A stretch of 57,347 nucleotides of DNA from an uncultured Lachnospiraceae bacterium (GTDB lineage: Bacteria; Bacillota; Clostridia; Lachnospirales; Lachnospiraceae), in contig CAMNSZ010000017.1 of assembly GCA_946557105.1 (NCBI GenBank), forward strand, positions 1 to 57,347, given 5' to 3'. Positions 1 through 8,827 of this stretch are shown here, in pieces (position 1 is the first letter of the stretch; each line of letters begins with the position of its first letter). The notes beneath the pieces were generated by a model, which was given only the letters and a program-made list of their open reading frames with translations, searched no databases and was not told where the DNA came from. A program made the translations under genes and the position numbers.

Positions 1-41
1 TTAATATCGTTCTTTGTTCCCATAAGCCTGACTTTTAACAT
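1..41 (-). CDS. 5' end of an unidentified accessory gene (truncated by window edge)
   Basis: An ATG at 41 overlaps the TGA stop of the DUF6075 gene by one base (TGATG). A strong GGAGG lies nine bases upstream, inside the DUF6075 coding end. Thirteen codons are visible (MLKVRLMGTKNDI) before the window ends. The tight overlap and good ribosome-binding site argue for translational coupling with the upstream gene. The N-terminus reminds me of short accessory proteins such as DUF3970, but 13 residues cannot establish a family. It marks an operon continuing to the left. Confidence 0.55.
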   Translation of the reverse strand, partial: MLKVRLMGTKNDI

Positions 42-502
42 CAATCCTGTCCTCCGAGCATGGCGTACAGCTTGTGGTTATATATTGCGTATTCTGGATA
101 CCGTATCTGTACCGCCTGCCAAAAATAAGGTGCATAGGCACAGCAGAACAATTCTTCCACTGTGTACATTCTGCACTCGTCCACCTGTTCCTCCGCATCA
201 TCGTAATCAAGGACACTCGGCGTACCGTTGCAGTAAAGGTTATACGCCATCCTGACTACTTTCACGCTCCCGCTGGTCTGCCAGCCTTCATGCAGGCACT
301 CCGTTTTTACACAGCCTGTCTTAAAGTTATAAATGCTGTTGATATTTCTTCTTGTGTCATCGCTGATACCAAGACAATATACAAGCGCTTTGTGGTACAC
401 GTCCTGATACCTGACCTCTTTCAATTTCTCATAGTAGAATTTTTCATGTGCATCGCTGATAAAAATAATCGCTTTCTCTGCTCCTAACGCTGTACTACTC
501 AT
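41..502 (-). CDS. DUF6075 family protein
   Basis: A protein of 153 residues with no known function. The stretch FISDAHEKFYYEKL near the N-terminus and the later GCVKTECLHEGWQTSG segment match the DUF6075 family as I remember it, which I associate with mobile or accessory regions of Clostridia. No signal peptide or membrane segment is visible, so it is probably cytoplasmic. An ATG exists at 517, but GGAGG at 515-511 is placed eight bases before the ATG at 502, so that start is chosen. It is followed by an overlapping gene. A terminator-like hairpin (545-585) in its leader separates it from lysS. It does not belong to the housekeeping block that follows. Confidence 0.8.
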   Translation of the reverse strand: MSSTALGAEKAIIFISDAHEKFYYEKLKEVRYQDVYHKALVYCLGISDDTRRNINSIYNFKTGCVKTECLHEGWQTSGSVKVVRMAYNLYCNGTPSVLDYDDAEEQVDECRMYTVEELFCCAYAPYFWQAVQIRYPEYAIYNHKLYAMLGGQD

Positions 503-544
503 GTTCATTTCCTCCATTTCTTATTTTGTTTTTGACCATAACAA

Positions 545-585
545 AAGGACACTTCCCTAAAATTTTCTTTTAGAAAAATGTCCTT
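545..585 (-). terminator. Leader hairpin / possible terminator upstream of DUF6075 gene
   Basis: AAGGACA and TGTCCTT arms (545-551 and 579-585) enclose a second CTAAAA/TTTTAG pairing. On the minus strand the stem is followed by TTTGTT. It could stop transcription arriving from lysS before the accessory operon, or act as a leader structure for the DUF6075 gene. Confidence 0.4.
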
Positions 586-654
586 ATCGTACAAAATATT
601 GAATTGGATTTATGAGTACAACTATTCATTAACGCTCATTATTCTTCATTATGC

Positions 655-682
655 GTTGTAAAATTGTTGTAAATTTGTTGTA
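655..682. repeat. Three GTTGTA direct repeats at 11-bp spacing
   Basis: GTTGTA occurs at 655, 666 and 677, each followed by an A/T-rich spacer, so the repeats sit on one face of the helix. They lie just downstream of the lysS stop codon and beside an accessory gene. Short phased repeats of this kind resemble arm-type integrase-binding sites at the ends of integrative elements. That assignment is an inference, because no integrase is in view. Confidence 0.5.
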
Positions 683-715
683 GTTTACAAGTTCAAGTAC
701 CGCAAACCCTTAATT

Positions 716-2221
716 TTACTGGTCTTTTCCGCCAAGCGTTTTCATCGTCGGGAACAGCAGCACATCCCTGATAGCCGGCGAATTGGTAAGCAGCATCACC
801 AGTCTGTCGATGCCATAGCCGATACCGCCGGTAGGGGGCATTCCGATTTCCAGCGCGTTCATGAAGTCCTCGTCGGTGGTGTTCGCCTCCTCGTCTCCTG
901 CCGCAAGCGCAGCCTCCTGCGCCTTGAAACGCTCCCGCTGGTCAATAGGGTCGTTCAGTTCGGAGTAAGCGTTACACATCTCCCGTCCGTAGATAAACAA
1001 CTCGAAGCGCTCCACATACTCGGGCTTGTCCGGCTTTCTCTTGGTAAGGGGAGAAATCTCCACCGGATGATCCATAATAAATACAGGCTGAATCAAATGC
1101 TCCTCCACAAACTCCTCAAAGAAGAGATTTAAGATATCTCCTTTTTCATGACGCGCCTCATAATGTACGCCCTTCTCGTCTGCAAGGCTCTTCGCCGTTT
1201 TGGTATCCGCCACCTCGTCAAAATCCACCCCTGCGTATTTCTTTACGGCGTCTATCATGGTAAGACGCTCAAACGGCTTACCCAAATCAATCATTTCCTC
1301 CCCATAGGGAATTAATGTGGTTCCGCACACCTCCTGCGCCACATAGCGAAACATGTTTTCCGTTAAATCCATCATACCGTTATAGTCGGTATATGCCTGA
1401 TATAGCTCCATCAGGGTAAATTCAGGGTTATGCCTTGTGTCCAGACCTTCGTTGCGGAATACTCTTCCGATTTCATAAACCCTCTCCAAGCCTCCTACAA
1501 TCAGCCTTTTTAAATAGAGCTCCAAGGAAATACGAAGCTTTACGTCCTCGTCCAATGCATTATAGTGGGTCTCAAAAGGGCGCGCGGCGGCTCCCCCTGC
1601 ATTGGACACCAGCATGGGGGTCTCTACCTCCATAAAGCCCTGTCCATCCAGATAACGGCGAATGGCGCTTATAATTCTGGAACGTTTGACAAAGGTGTCC
1701 TTAACGTCGGCATTCATGATTAAATCCGTGTAACGCTGACGGTAACGAATGTCTGTATTTGTCAATCCGTGAAATTTCTCAGGCAGAATCTGCAGGCTCT
1801 TGGAAAGGAGCGTTACCGTCTTGGCATGTACGGAAATCTCGCCGGTCTTAGTCTTAAAAACCGTACCCTCTATTCCTGCAATATCGCCCACGTCAAACTT
1901 TTTGAAATCGGCATAGGACTCCTCCCCGATATCGTCCCTCGCCACATAGCATTGGATATTACCCGGTAAATCCTGCACATTACAAAAGGATGCCTTGCCC
2001 ATAACACGCTTAGACATAAGACGCCCCGCGATACGGACGGTTTTTCCTTCCAATTCCTCAAAATTATCTTTGATATCGGCACTATGATGGGTCACTTCAT
2101 ATTTTGTAATCTGAAAAGGATCCTTTCCTGCCTCCTGTAAATTGGCAAGCTTCTCCCTTCTGACCTTTAAAAGCTGATTGATATCTTGTTCCTGTACCTT
2201 TGTATTCTGTGCTTCTGCCAT
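716..2221 (-). CDS. lysS: Lysyl-tRNA synthetase, class II
   Basis: It charges tRNA-Lys with lysine using ATP in the cytoplasm. At 501 residues it has the normal length. The N-terminal OB-fold anticodon-binding region (about residues 60-150) precedes the class II catalytic core. Motif 2 is seen as [17 protein letters not shown] near residue 264, and motif 3 as [13 protein letters not shown] near residue 469. The ATG at 2221 has AGGGAG upstream. It lies 236 bp downstream of greA on the same strand, an arrangement common in Firmicutes, and is probably the last gene of the housekeeping run. No convincing rho-independent terminator follows. The accessory edge begins within about 35 bp of its stop. 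Confidence 0.97.
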   Translation of the reverse strand: MAEAQNTKVQEQDINQLLKVRREKLANLQEAGKDPFQITKYEVTHHSADIKDNFEELEGKTVRIAGRLMSKRVMGKASFCNVQDLPGNIQCYVARDDIGEESYADFKKFDVGDIAGIEGTVFKTKTGEISVHAKTVTLLSKSLQILPEKFHGLTNTDIRYRQRYTDLIMNADVKDTFVKRSRIISAIRRYLDGQGFMEVETPMLVSNAGGAAARPFETHYNALDEDVKLRISLELYLKRLIVGGLERVYEIGRVFRNEGLDTRHNPEFTLMELYQAYTDYNGMMDLTENMFRYVAQEVCGTTLIPYGEEMIDLGKPFERLTMIDAVKKYAGVDFDEVADTKTAKSLADEKGVHYEARHEKGDILNLFFEEFVEEHLIQPVFIMDHPVEISPLTKRKPDKPEYVERFELFIYGREMCNAYSELNDPIDQRERFKAQEAALAAGDEEANTTDEDFMNALEIGMPPTGGIGYGIDRLVMLLTNSPAIRDVLLFPTMKTLGGKDQ

Positions 2222-2457
2222 GTTTTACACTCCCTATTTCCGGTTGCTGCAGCCTGCGGCTGCTCGTCCTCATCTCTGCCTGTGTACTGTATTATTCTCA
2301 TCTCATCAAATAATGCACTGAAATTCCTATCCGCCGCGTTTGCTTTACTCAACGCTTGTCTAAGTAAACTGACGCCGCTACAAGCCGAAAATGCTATACG
2401 GCATAACATTTTGGGCAAGGAATCGGTGTAGCTGTAAGACGGTCGGTACACCGACTA

Positions 2458-2940
2458 CTAATTACTTCTCTGAATCTCTAAAACCTTGTAGGTAAACACT
2501 CCTGCCTGCGTCTCAACATCCACGGTATCGCCAATTTTGCAGCCAATCAACGCCTTACCTACCGGGCTTTCATTGGAAATCCTGCCCTTCAAGCTGTTTG
2601 CCTCTGTAGACCCTACAATTTTGTACTCTAATTCCTCGCTATATTCCAAATCAAGGATTCTGACCTTACAGCCAATGTTGATTTTATCCAAATCAACCTC
2701 GTCCTCCACAACAACCTCGGCATTCTTCAGAATCTTCTCCAATTCTTCAATTCTAGCCTCAATATCACGCTGTTCATCCTTAGCCGCATCATATTCGGCA
2801 TTCTCGGACAAGTCGCCCTGCTCCCTTGCCTCTTTAATCTTCTGGGCAACCTCCTGACGTTTGACGACCTTGAGCTCGTGCAGCTCGTCTTCATATTTCC
2901 TAAGTCCCTCATAAGTCAAAATGTTTTTCTTTTCCTGCAT
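2458..2940 (-). CDS. greA: Transcription elongation factor GreA
   Basis: It rescues backtracked RNA polymerase by stimulating transcript cleavage through the secondary channel. The protein is 160 residues, typical for GreA. The N-terminal coiled coil carries the acidic tip GDLSENAEYDAAKDEQ, with D43 and E46 in the metal-coordinating positions, followed by the C-terminal FKBP-like domain. An upstream ATG at 2973 would add 11 residues, but AGGAAGG is spaced nine bases before the ATG at 2940, so that start is preferred. A 270-bp gap upstream contains a candidate promoter. A short GTCGGT/ACCGAC hairpin follows the stop but has no T-run. Confidence 0.95.
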   Translation of the reverse strand: MQEKKNILTYEGLRKYEDELHELKVVKRQEVAQKIKEAREQGDLSENAEYDAAKDEQRDIEARIEELEKILKNAEVVVEDEVDLDKINIGCKVRILDLEYSEELEYKIVGSTEANSLKGRISNESPVGKALIGCKIGDTVDVETQAGVFTYKVLEIQRSN

Positions 2941-3165
2941 TTCTTCGCACCTTCCTGTTTTTATTTTCATCATATATCATGTAATAATCCTGCCTGTCCG
3001 CGCAGGTAAAATTAAAATTTATTCGTCCGCCTGACATTGGTCTTAGAAACACGCTTCTGCCATACCGGTCTCCGTACCGGAGCATTATTTGCCATTCACC
3101 GCGCACGCCTGTCAGACCTCATGACGCCAATCAAATTATGACGGCTCTGCATAAACCCATAATTG

Positions 3166-3194
3166 ATAATCCGACCTTAAAACCTGTCTTTCAA
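3166..3194 (-). promoter_or_regulatory. Candidate vegetative promoter for greA (and lysS)
   Basis: On the minus strand TTGAAA (3194-3189) and GATTAT (3171-3166) are separated by 17 bp, in the 270-bp gap upstream of greA. The -10 matches only four of six consensus positions. The transcript would have a leader of over 200 nt. Confidence 0.35.
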
Positions 3195-3209
3195 CTAATC
3201 CTAATTAAC

Positions 3210-4136
3210 TTACGTATTATACCCATTTTTGCCCATAGTGTCAAGGTGATACCGCCCTTTTTGTGACTGTTTCCACTGCTTTTTCAGGGAAAAATAACGC
3301 AGTGGACATTTTCCATCCTCAATCCTTCTTTGCTTTTCATCCATAGAGCACATATCCAGCCAGATACTCTCCGTAGGCAGCTCGACCGTCTGCAGCCTTG
3401 CCTCACCGGAAAAATCAATTATATTCACCGGAAGCCGGCTTCTCAAACGCACTCTGCGGTATTCCTGCGCCGATTGCAGCACATGCATATCTATTGTCAG
3501 CCCGAACTCATGGCAAATATCCTCCTCAAATTCAGCCAGCTCTCTGGTATATTGCTTTCCCGGCACAATCCATTGCAAGCTTTTCATCCGCTGCGCCTTC
3601 TCCCACAAAAATTCCTGCATATAAAAAGCATTTCCCAAAATAAGGTAGGAGGGATGTTCCACATATTGAAGCAGAGGCCTTGACCAAGTATCCTGCACAT
3701 AATCCTGAAATTCGGGAAATCCGCAATACTTTTGCCAAAGCTTGTGAAAGCCTGTATTTTTTAAAGCCTCCTCATAAACACAATAGCTTTCGTCAGGATA
3801 ATCAAGCATGGGATAAAAAAGCGTTCCTACCTCTCCCAATCTGTTCCAAAGCTGTCTCTTAACCGACTCTCTCCGTCTGGCAAGCTCCTTCATTTTCCTT
3901 TTTTCCCTACGCCTTCTAAAGAAACCGCCCTCCCCGACGGTTTCCCCCTCGTCTCCGGTCACAACCCTTTCTTCAAGGAATTCCAGAGACCTCTTTATTT
4001 GAGTTTTTTCTATCCAAATACGGTTTACCCCGATTTTCAACAAAATATAGCGCTCCTGCCTAAAACGTTCTAATGTGCAGGGCTGGGTTGTTGGTGTATT
4101 TTTTCGATCCAGATAAAAATAAATTATTGTATCCAT
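3210..4136 (-). CDS. Conserved hypothetical protein of unknown function
   Basis: About 308 residues from the ATG at 4136; a GTG at 4190 would extend it by 18. Neither start has a well-spaced ribosome-binding site, so the N-terminus is uncertain. There is no signal peptide or clear membrane segment. A strongly basic stretch (FFRRRREKRKMKELARRRES) lies in the first third. The rest is rich in Trp and Tyr, with a VNIIDFS motif followed by IWLDMCSMD near the C-terminus. I cannot assign a domain. It is codirectional with dusB and greA and probably part of the same transcript. Confidence 0.75.
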   Translation of the reverse strand: MDTIIYFYLDRKNTPTTQPCTLERFRQERYILLKIGVNRIWIEKTQIKRSLEFLEERVVTGDEGETVGEGGFFRRRREKRKMKELARRRESVKRQLWNRLGEVGTLFYPMLDYPDESYCVYEEALKNTGFHKLWQKYCGFPEFQDYVQDTWSRPLLQYVEHPSYLILGNAFYMQEFLWEKAQRMKSLQWIVPGKQYTRELAEFEEDICHEFGLTIDMHVLQSAQEYRRVRLRSRLPVNIIDFSGEARLQTVELPTESIWLDMCSMDEKQRRIEDGKCPLRYFSLKKQWKQSQKGRYHLDTMGKNGYNT

Positions 4137-4255
4137 GCTCCCATTATATGCATTGCATGTCAAAATATGCCGATTGTCACCACATCCCACATTTACGCCA
4201 TAAAGGCACTTCGGAGCTTTTATTTTCTTTTATATATTGTCTGATTTACATTTTT

Positions 4256-5224
4256 TCAGTAGCCATAAATTATCTCGACAGCCTCCGTTAGCTCCTTCAT
4301 ACTCTCCATTGTGTTGATAGCCTGCCGAAACCGTGCCGATCCCGGCATACCCACGGTATACCATGAAAGATGCTTTCGCATTTCCCTGACTCCCGTATAT
4401 TCTCCCTTATAAGCAAGCTGTAATGCGGCATGGCGCAGAATCAGCTCCTTTTTCTCATGATTATCGGGACGAGCCGGTATCTTCCCCGTTTCGAGAAACT
4501 GTGCTACCTCTCTGAATATCCAGGGATTTCCCTGTGCGCCCCGCCCTATCATGATGCCGTCGCAGCCCGTATGTCTTAAAAGCGCCTGTGCCTGCTCTGG
4601 GCTGTCCACATCTCCGTTGCCGATTACAGGTATGCTTACTGCATCCTTTACCGCGGCGATAATATCCCAATCCGCCTTGCCGCTGTAATACTGCTCTCTT
4701 GTCCGCCCGTGAACGGCAACAGCCGCCACTCCACAGTCCTCCGCGATTTTGGCTATCTCCACGGCATTCACATGCTCCTCATCAAATCCCTTTCGGATTT
4801 TCACCGTCACAGGCTTCTTTACCGCCTTTACCAGATTTCTTAAAATCTCCCTCGCCAGATCGGGAGTTTTCATAAGCGCCGAGCCCTCGCCGTTGTTTAC
4901 CACCTTCGGCACAGGGCATCCCATATTTACATCAAACATCGCAAAGGGTCTCTCTTCAATTTTTTTTGCCATCTCACTTATAATAACCGGATCCGAGCCG
5001 AAAAGCTGTAGAGATGACGGAGCTTCCTTGGAATGTACCTCCAATAATCCTTCTGTATTTTTATTTCCGTAATAAATGGCCTTAGCGCTTACCATTTCCA
5101 TACACACCATGCCCGCGCCCAACTCCCGGCACAGCAAACGAAAAGGCAGGTCCGTTACACCTGCCATGGGAGCCAGTATGATATTATTTTCCAAAACTAC
5201 ATTTCCGATTGTCAACTGCTTCAT
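4256..5224 (-). CDS. dusB: tRNA-dihydrouridine synthase DusB
   Basis: An FMN enzyme that reduces uridine to dihydrouridine in tRNA using NAD(P)H. The 322-residue TIM barrel begins with LAPMAGVTDLPFR. The catalytic cysteine is in NMGCPVPKV (about residue 103), VHGRTREQYYSG follows, and the phosphate-binding region is IPVIGNGDV and IMIGRGAQGNPWIF. The ATG at 5224 is chosen because GGAGGGG lies just upstream; the ATG at 5248 would put that site inside the gene. It sits between coaX and an unknown protein on the same strand. Confidence 0.95.
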   Translation of the reverse strand: MKQLTIGNVVLENNIILAPMAGVTDLPFRLLCRELGAGMVCMEMVSAKAIYYGNKNTEGLLEVHSKEAPSSLQLFGSDPVIISEMAKKIEERPFAMFDVNMGCPVPKVVNNGEGSALMKTPDLAREILRNLVKAVKKPVTVKIRKGFDEEHVNAVEIAKIAEDCGVAAVAVHGRTREQYYSGKADWDIIAAVKDAVSIPVIGNGDVDSPEQAQALLRHTGCDGIMIGRGAQGNPWIFREVAQFLETGKIPARPDNHEKKELILRHAALQLAYKGEYTGVREMRKHLSWYTVGMPGSARFRQAINTMESMKELTEAVEIIYGY

Positions 5225-5360
5225 GTTAATACCCCTCCAACCTTCCAACCATCAGACGCTTACCACCGACAAAGGTCGCCATCCTTACGCGCTTCACACC
5301 TTTGGTCACAATGCCAAACGTCATGACCTCAACAAGGGAGGGCTCATAAGAAAATAAAGC

Positions 5361-6131
5361 TTATCTGCAATTTTTTTCATAAATAATCCGCAAACCATCC
5401 AAGGTAAGAGAGCTGTCATAAATATCTATAGCGTCTGTCTCATCGGCTATGGTTCTGCCCAAGCCTCCTGTTGCCACCACCTTGAGATTATGGATTTTGC
5501 TTTCTTCCTTCACCTTTCTAATAATATATTCCGTCTGTCCAATCTGCCCGTACATCAGCCCTGCCTGCATACTGCTGATTGTCTCCTGCGCCAAAATGGA
5601 TTTCGGCTTTCTGATTTCTATGTTGGGGAGCTTAGCGGTTTGTTTCCAAAGGGCCTCCGAGCTGATACGAATCCCGGGAGCAGTAATCCCCGCCGCAAAT
5701 TTTCCGTCCTCCGTGATCAAATCATAAGTAGTTGCCGTTCCGAAATCCAGCACCAAGACGGGCCCCCCATACTTTTCATAGGCGGCGACAGCGTCTACAA
5801 TGCGGTCCGCGCCTATTGCCCTTGGATCCTCCGTCACCACCTTGATTCCTGTCTTCACGCCGGGTCCTACGATCAGGGGTCTTGTTCCCGTATATCGCAC
5901 TATTGCGCCAATCAATGAATGCATTACATCCGGTACTACGCTGGCAACAATAGAGCCTTCCAGCATATCCGCATCAATACCGCGGTTTTTCAAAAGCTGC
6001 GTCAGCATGACCCCATACTCGTCCGAGGTTCGGGGAGTCTTTGTCATCATGCGAAAGGTTGCCTCCAGCCTTTCCCCCCGATATACGCCCAATGTCATAT
6101 TTGTATTTCCTACGTCGGTTACCAGTATCAT
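5361..6131 (-). CDS. coaX: Type III pantothenate kinase
   Basis: It performs the first step of coenzyme A synthesis, pantothenate to 4'-phosphopantothenate. The 256-residue protein has the type III ASKHA fold. The phosphate-binding start is [21 protein letters not shown] lies near residue 109, DFGTATTYD near residue 130, and GGLGRTIA in the adenosine region. GGAGGATTAGT precedes the ATG at 6131, so the upstream ATG at 6161 is rejected. Its neighbour birA also handles a cofactor, and the genes lie in one orientation with gaps near 100 bp. Confidence 0.96.
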   Translation of the reverse strand: MILVTDVGNTNMTLGVYRGERLEATFRMMTKTPRTSDEYGVMLTQLLKNRGIDADMLEGSIVASVVPDVMHSLIGAIVRYTGTRPLIVGPGVKTGIKVVTEDPRAIGADRIVDAVAAYEKYGGPVLVLDFGTATTYDLITEDGKFAAGITAPGIRISSEALWKQTAKLPNIEIRKPKSILAQETISSMQAGLMYGQIGQTEYIIRKVKEESKIHNLKVVATGGLGRTIADETDAIDIYDSSLTLDGLRIIYEKNCR

Positions 6132-6228
6132 ACTAATCCTCCAAGCCATATGCCGCAACATTCATTATACAGACGCCGCATAAGATTTTGATGTCGCTCT
6201 TACACAAATTTTCCGTTCTGATTCAAAT

Positions 6229-6576
6229 TTATTCCTCTAACAAGGAAGAAACGTCCTCCTTTAATACAAAAACTCTATAATATAAACTTAAGGCTTCAAA
6301 AAGCTCCTGTCTCTTGCGTCTAATCTGTGATACCAAAAGCCCGCTGGATATTTCGTCATAGTAAATATCGTTTTCCTCCGCATCCGTCTCCATGGAGAGC
6401 GTACCGTCCTGCTCAAACACAATAGTAAATATACCCCCTACCTCCTCCGTGAAAAGCACACAAATTATATGCAGCTCGTCCTTGATAGAATCAGGGATAT
6501 CTTTAAAGCTTTCATTAAAATAATATTTTTTGTCATAGGCATTTGCACCGCAAAGCACTATACGCTTATCGTCCAT
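6229..6576 (-). CDS. DUF6145 family protein
   Basis: A small cytoplasmic protein of 115 residues beginning MDDKRIVLCGANAYDKKYYF. The KIVLCGAN start, the SIKDELHIICVLFTEEVGGI centre and the acidic tail match the DUF6145 family as I recall it from Lachnospiraceae; no function is known. The ATG at 6576 is chosen for GTAGGAG upstream. It lies only 31 bp downstream of birA and is probably cotranscribed with it. Composition suggests an alpha/beta protein with no membrane segment. Confidence 0.8.
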   Translation of the reverse strand: MDDKRIVLCGANAYDKKYYFNESFKDIPDSIKDELHIICVLFTEEVGGIFTIVFEQDGTLSMETDAEENDIYYDEISSGLLVSQIRRKRQELFEALSLYYRVFVLKEDVSSLLEE

Positions 6577-6607
6577 CTTCAAGCTCCTACCTGTTCGTTT
6601 CATTCCC

Positions 6608-7645
6608 CTACACATACCCGTAGATGCCTCTCACTGATACCTCTCCTGCATAAACCTTGGTAATACTGCCGTCCGGCAGCTCCACCAGCAGCTCGCCGGC
6701 ATCATCTATTCCTTTAGCCACGCCGCGGTATTCACCCTTAGGATCCAACACACAAATCTCCCTGTCACGGTTTATCAAAAGCGCATTGTACGCCTCCCGA
6801 AAACAGGTAAGCTTCTCCTGTGCCAGAAACTGTTCATAGCTTATCTCAAAAGCCTTCATCATATCCGCCAGAAGACGGCTGCGCGAAATATGAACGCCGC
6901 ACTCCTGATTGAGACCTGTGGCCTTGTCCGCTACTTCAGGAGCAAAATCCTGTTCTCCCACATTAACGCCCACACCTATTACCACATACTGAATGGCAGA
7001 CTGCTCCACGCTCATGCTCATCTCCGTCAAAATACCGCAAATTTTTTTGCCCCTTATCACAATATCATTAGGCCACTTGATTCCCAACTCATATTCCGAT
7101 GCTTCCCTGCCGTAATCCCGTAGCGTTTTCTCTAGCCCCTTTGCCACGGCATAAGCCATTACTAAGGTCAACATGGAAGCCTTGTCGGGAGCAAATGTGG
7201 GCTTCAGCACTATGGTAAAGTAAATATTAGTGCCTGCGGGACTCTCCCAGCCCCTGCCCCGCCGACCGCGTCCGTCGGTCTGCATATCCGCTACCACTAA
7301 CGTTCCATGGGGAGCCCCTTCCTCCGCCAACTGCTTCGCCCGTATATTGGTAGAACCCAGACTTTCATAAAAATACAAATTTCTCCCTGCCCATACGGTT
7401 TGCATCCGGCTTGCCAGCTCATTCTGTCCATATACCTCCCCGCTGTCAGAAATCGTTCCCTCAATCAGTCTATATCCTCGGTTTTGCACGGCTTCAATCA
7501 CATAGCCTTCCCTTTTCAGCTGTCCTATAGCCTTCCATACCGCCGTTCTGGATACGCCGAAACGCCGGCACAGCTCTTGTCCCGACACATAACACGCTCT
7601 CTCCCTTAAAAGCATTAAAATTTGTGCTTTCATTTCTAAACCCAT
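6608..7645 (-). CDS. birA: Bifunctional biotin--[acetyl-CoA-carboxylase] ligase / biotin operon repressor BirA
   Basis: It makes biotinyl-5'-AMP, transfers biotin to carrier proteins, and probably represses biotin genes. The N-terminal winged helix (about residues 5-65: QELCRRFGVSRTAVWKAIGQL) shows this is the regulatory type. The catalytic domain carries GRGRRGRGWESPAGTN (about residue 130) and KWPNDIV (about residue 188), followed by a C-terminal SH3-like domain. ATGs at 7645 and 7633 are both possible; GGAGG ten bases before 7645 favours that one, giving about 345 residues. A GC-rich hairpin (7676-7705) lies just upstream. Confidence 0.94.
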   Translation of the reverse strand: MGLEMKAQILMLLRERACYVSGQELCRRFGVSRTAVWKAIGQLKREGYVIEAVQNRGYRLIEGTISDSGEVYGQNELASRMQTVWAGRNLYFYESLGSTNIRAKQLAEEGAPHGTLVVADMQTDGRGRRGRGWESPAGTNIYFTIVLKPTFAPDKASMLTLVMAYAVAKGLEKTLRDYGREASEYELGIKWPNDIVIRGKKICGILTEMSMSVEQSAIQYVVIGVGVNVGEQDFAPEVADKATGLNQECGVHISRSRLLADMMKAFEISYEQFLAQEKLTCFREAYNALLINRDREICVLDPKGEYRGVAKGIDDAGELLVELPDGSITKVYAGEVSVRGIYGYV

Positions 7646-7675
7646 GCCGTTCCCGCCTCCGCCTATTTTTAAAGC

Positions 7676-7705
7676 ATGCGCCGCCTCCTCAATGGCGCGG
7701 CGCAT
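7676..7705 (-). other. Perfect 9-bp GC-rich hairpin in the argF-birA gap
   Basis: ATGCGCCGC (7676-7684) and GCGGCGCAT (7697-7705) pair perfectly around a 12-nt loop. No T-run follows on either strand, so it is not a standard terminator. On the minus strand the loop and arm contain GAGGAGG. It could protect or separate the birA part of the transcript. Confidence 0.5.
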
Positions 7706-7766
7706 TCCGGCTTAGCCTCCTCACTTTTATGGATAGGACATGTGTGCCATATATGCCCTGTCAAAA

Positions 7767-8783
7767 TTAAGCCGTATAATCCTGTATGTTTGCCCCCAAG
7801 GTTGCCGCCATCACGGCCTTAATGGTATGCATACGATTCTCCGCCTCTTCAAAAACATGGGACTGTTCCGATTCAAACACCTCGTCCGTTACCTCCATTT
7901 CGGTTATACCGAAACGCTCGCCCATCTGTGCGCCTATTTTCGTGTTCATGTCATGAAATGCCGGCAGGCAATGCAAAAAGATTGCCCCCTTGCCTGCATT
8001 TTCCATTACCTCCCTGTTTACCTGATAAGGAGTCAGCTCTTTAATACGCTCCGCCCACACGTCGTCGGGCTCTCCCATGGATACCCACACATCGGTGTAA
8101 ACCACATCTGCTCCCTTAGTACCTACCGCAACGTCCTCGGTCAAGGTGATGCTGCCGCCGGTTTCCTTGGCAATTGCCCGGCATTGCGCCACAAGCTCCT
8201 TTGCCGGAAAATATTTCGACGTAGTACATGCGGTAAAATGCATACCCATTTTTGCACATGCCACCATCAGAGAATTACCCATATTGTAGCGTGCATCACC
8301 CATATAAGCAAGCTTAATCCCCTTCAAATATCCAAAATGCTCACGGATGGTAAGCAAATCGGCAAGCATCTGAGTAGGATGAAATTCATTGGTAAGACCG
8401 TTCCATACCGGAACCTTAGAATACTTCGCCAATTCTTCCACAATACTTTGCTCAAAGCCACGGTACTCGATTCCCTCATACATACCGGCCAGAACTCGCG
8501 CCGTGTCGGCAATGCTCTCCTTCTTCCCTATCTGGGAGCCTGTGGGATCCAAATATGTGGTGCCCATTCCCAAGTCATGCGCCGCTACTTCAAAAGCACA
8601 GCGTGTCCGGGTGCTCGTCTTCTCAAAAATCAATGCCACATTCTTACCCTTAAGAATGTCCACCATAATTCCCTTTTTCTTTTTATCCTTCAAATCAGCC
8701 GCCAAATCCAACAGATAAATAATTTCTTCCGTTGTGAAATCCAACAGCTTCAAAAAATCACGACCTTTTAAATTCATTGACAT
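7767..8783 (-). CDS. argF: Ornithine carbamoyltransferase
   Basis: It forms citrulline from ornithine and carbamoyl phosphate in arginine synthesis; the catabolic form (ArcB) runs in reverse. The protein is 338 residues. The carbamoyl-phosphate site is STRTRCAFE near residue 58, HPTQMLADL lies near 136, and the ornithine-binding HCLPAFHD near 274. AGGAG precedes the ATG at 8783, so upstream starts up to 8816 are not used. No arcA or arcC is nearby, so a biosynthetic role is the simpler reading, but the subtype cannot be fixed from sequence alone. It follows the lipoprotein gene by 45 bp. Confidence 0.93.
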   Translation of the reverse strand: MSMNLKGRDFLKLLDFTTEEIIYLLDLAADLKDKKKKGIMVDILKGKNVALIFEKTSTRTRCAFEVAAHDLGMGTTYLDPTGSQIGKKESIADTARVLAGMYEGIEYRGFEQSIVEELAKYSKVPVWNGLTNEFHPTQMLADLLTIREHFGYLKGIKLAYMGDARYNMGNSLMVACAKMGMHFTACTTSKYFPAKELVAQCRAIAKETGGSITLTEDVAVGTKGADVVYTDVWVSMGEPDDVWAERIKELTPYQVNREVMENAGKGAIFLHCLPAFHDMNTKIGAQMGERFGITEMEVTDEVFESEQSHVFEEAENRMHTIKAVMAATLGANIQDYTA

Positions 8784-8827
8784 ATTTCTCCTCATTTTTA
8801 TGGTTAAAACACGCATGCCATATGCGC

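Noticed and set aside
2167..2451. Minus-strand frame of 94 codons in the greA-lysS gap
   Set aside because: It overlaps the start of lysS, has no ribosome-binding site and no recognisable composition; the gap is better read as non-coding.
2440..2455. GTCGGT/ACCGAC hairpin after greA as a terminator
   Set aside because: The stem is short and no T-run follows, so it was not listed as a rho-independent terminator.
7740..8771. Plus-strand open frame of 343 codons
   Set aside because: It lies almost entirely antisense to argF, whose motifs are unmistakable. It is rich in Cys, His and Arg with no domain and no ribosome-binding site.
7767..8783. Calling argF as catabolic arcB
   Set aside because: The motifs are shared by both; without arcA or arcC nearby, the biosynthetic name is the simpler choice.
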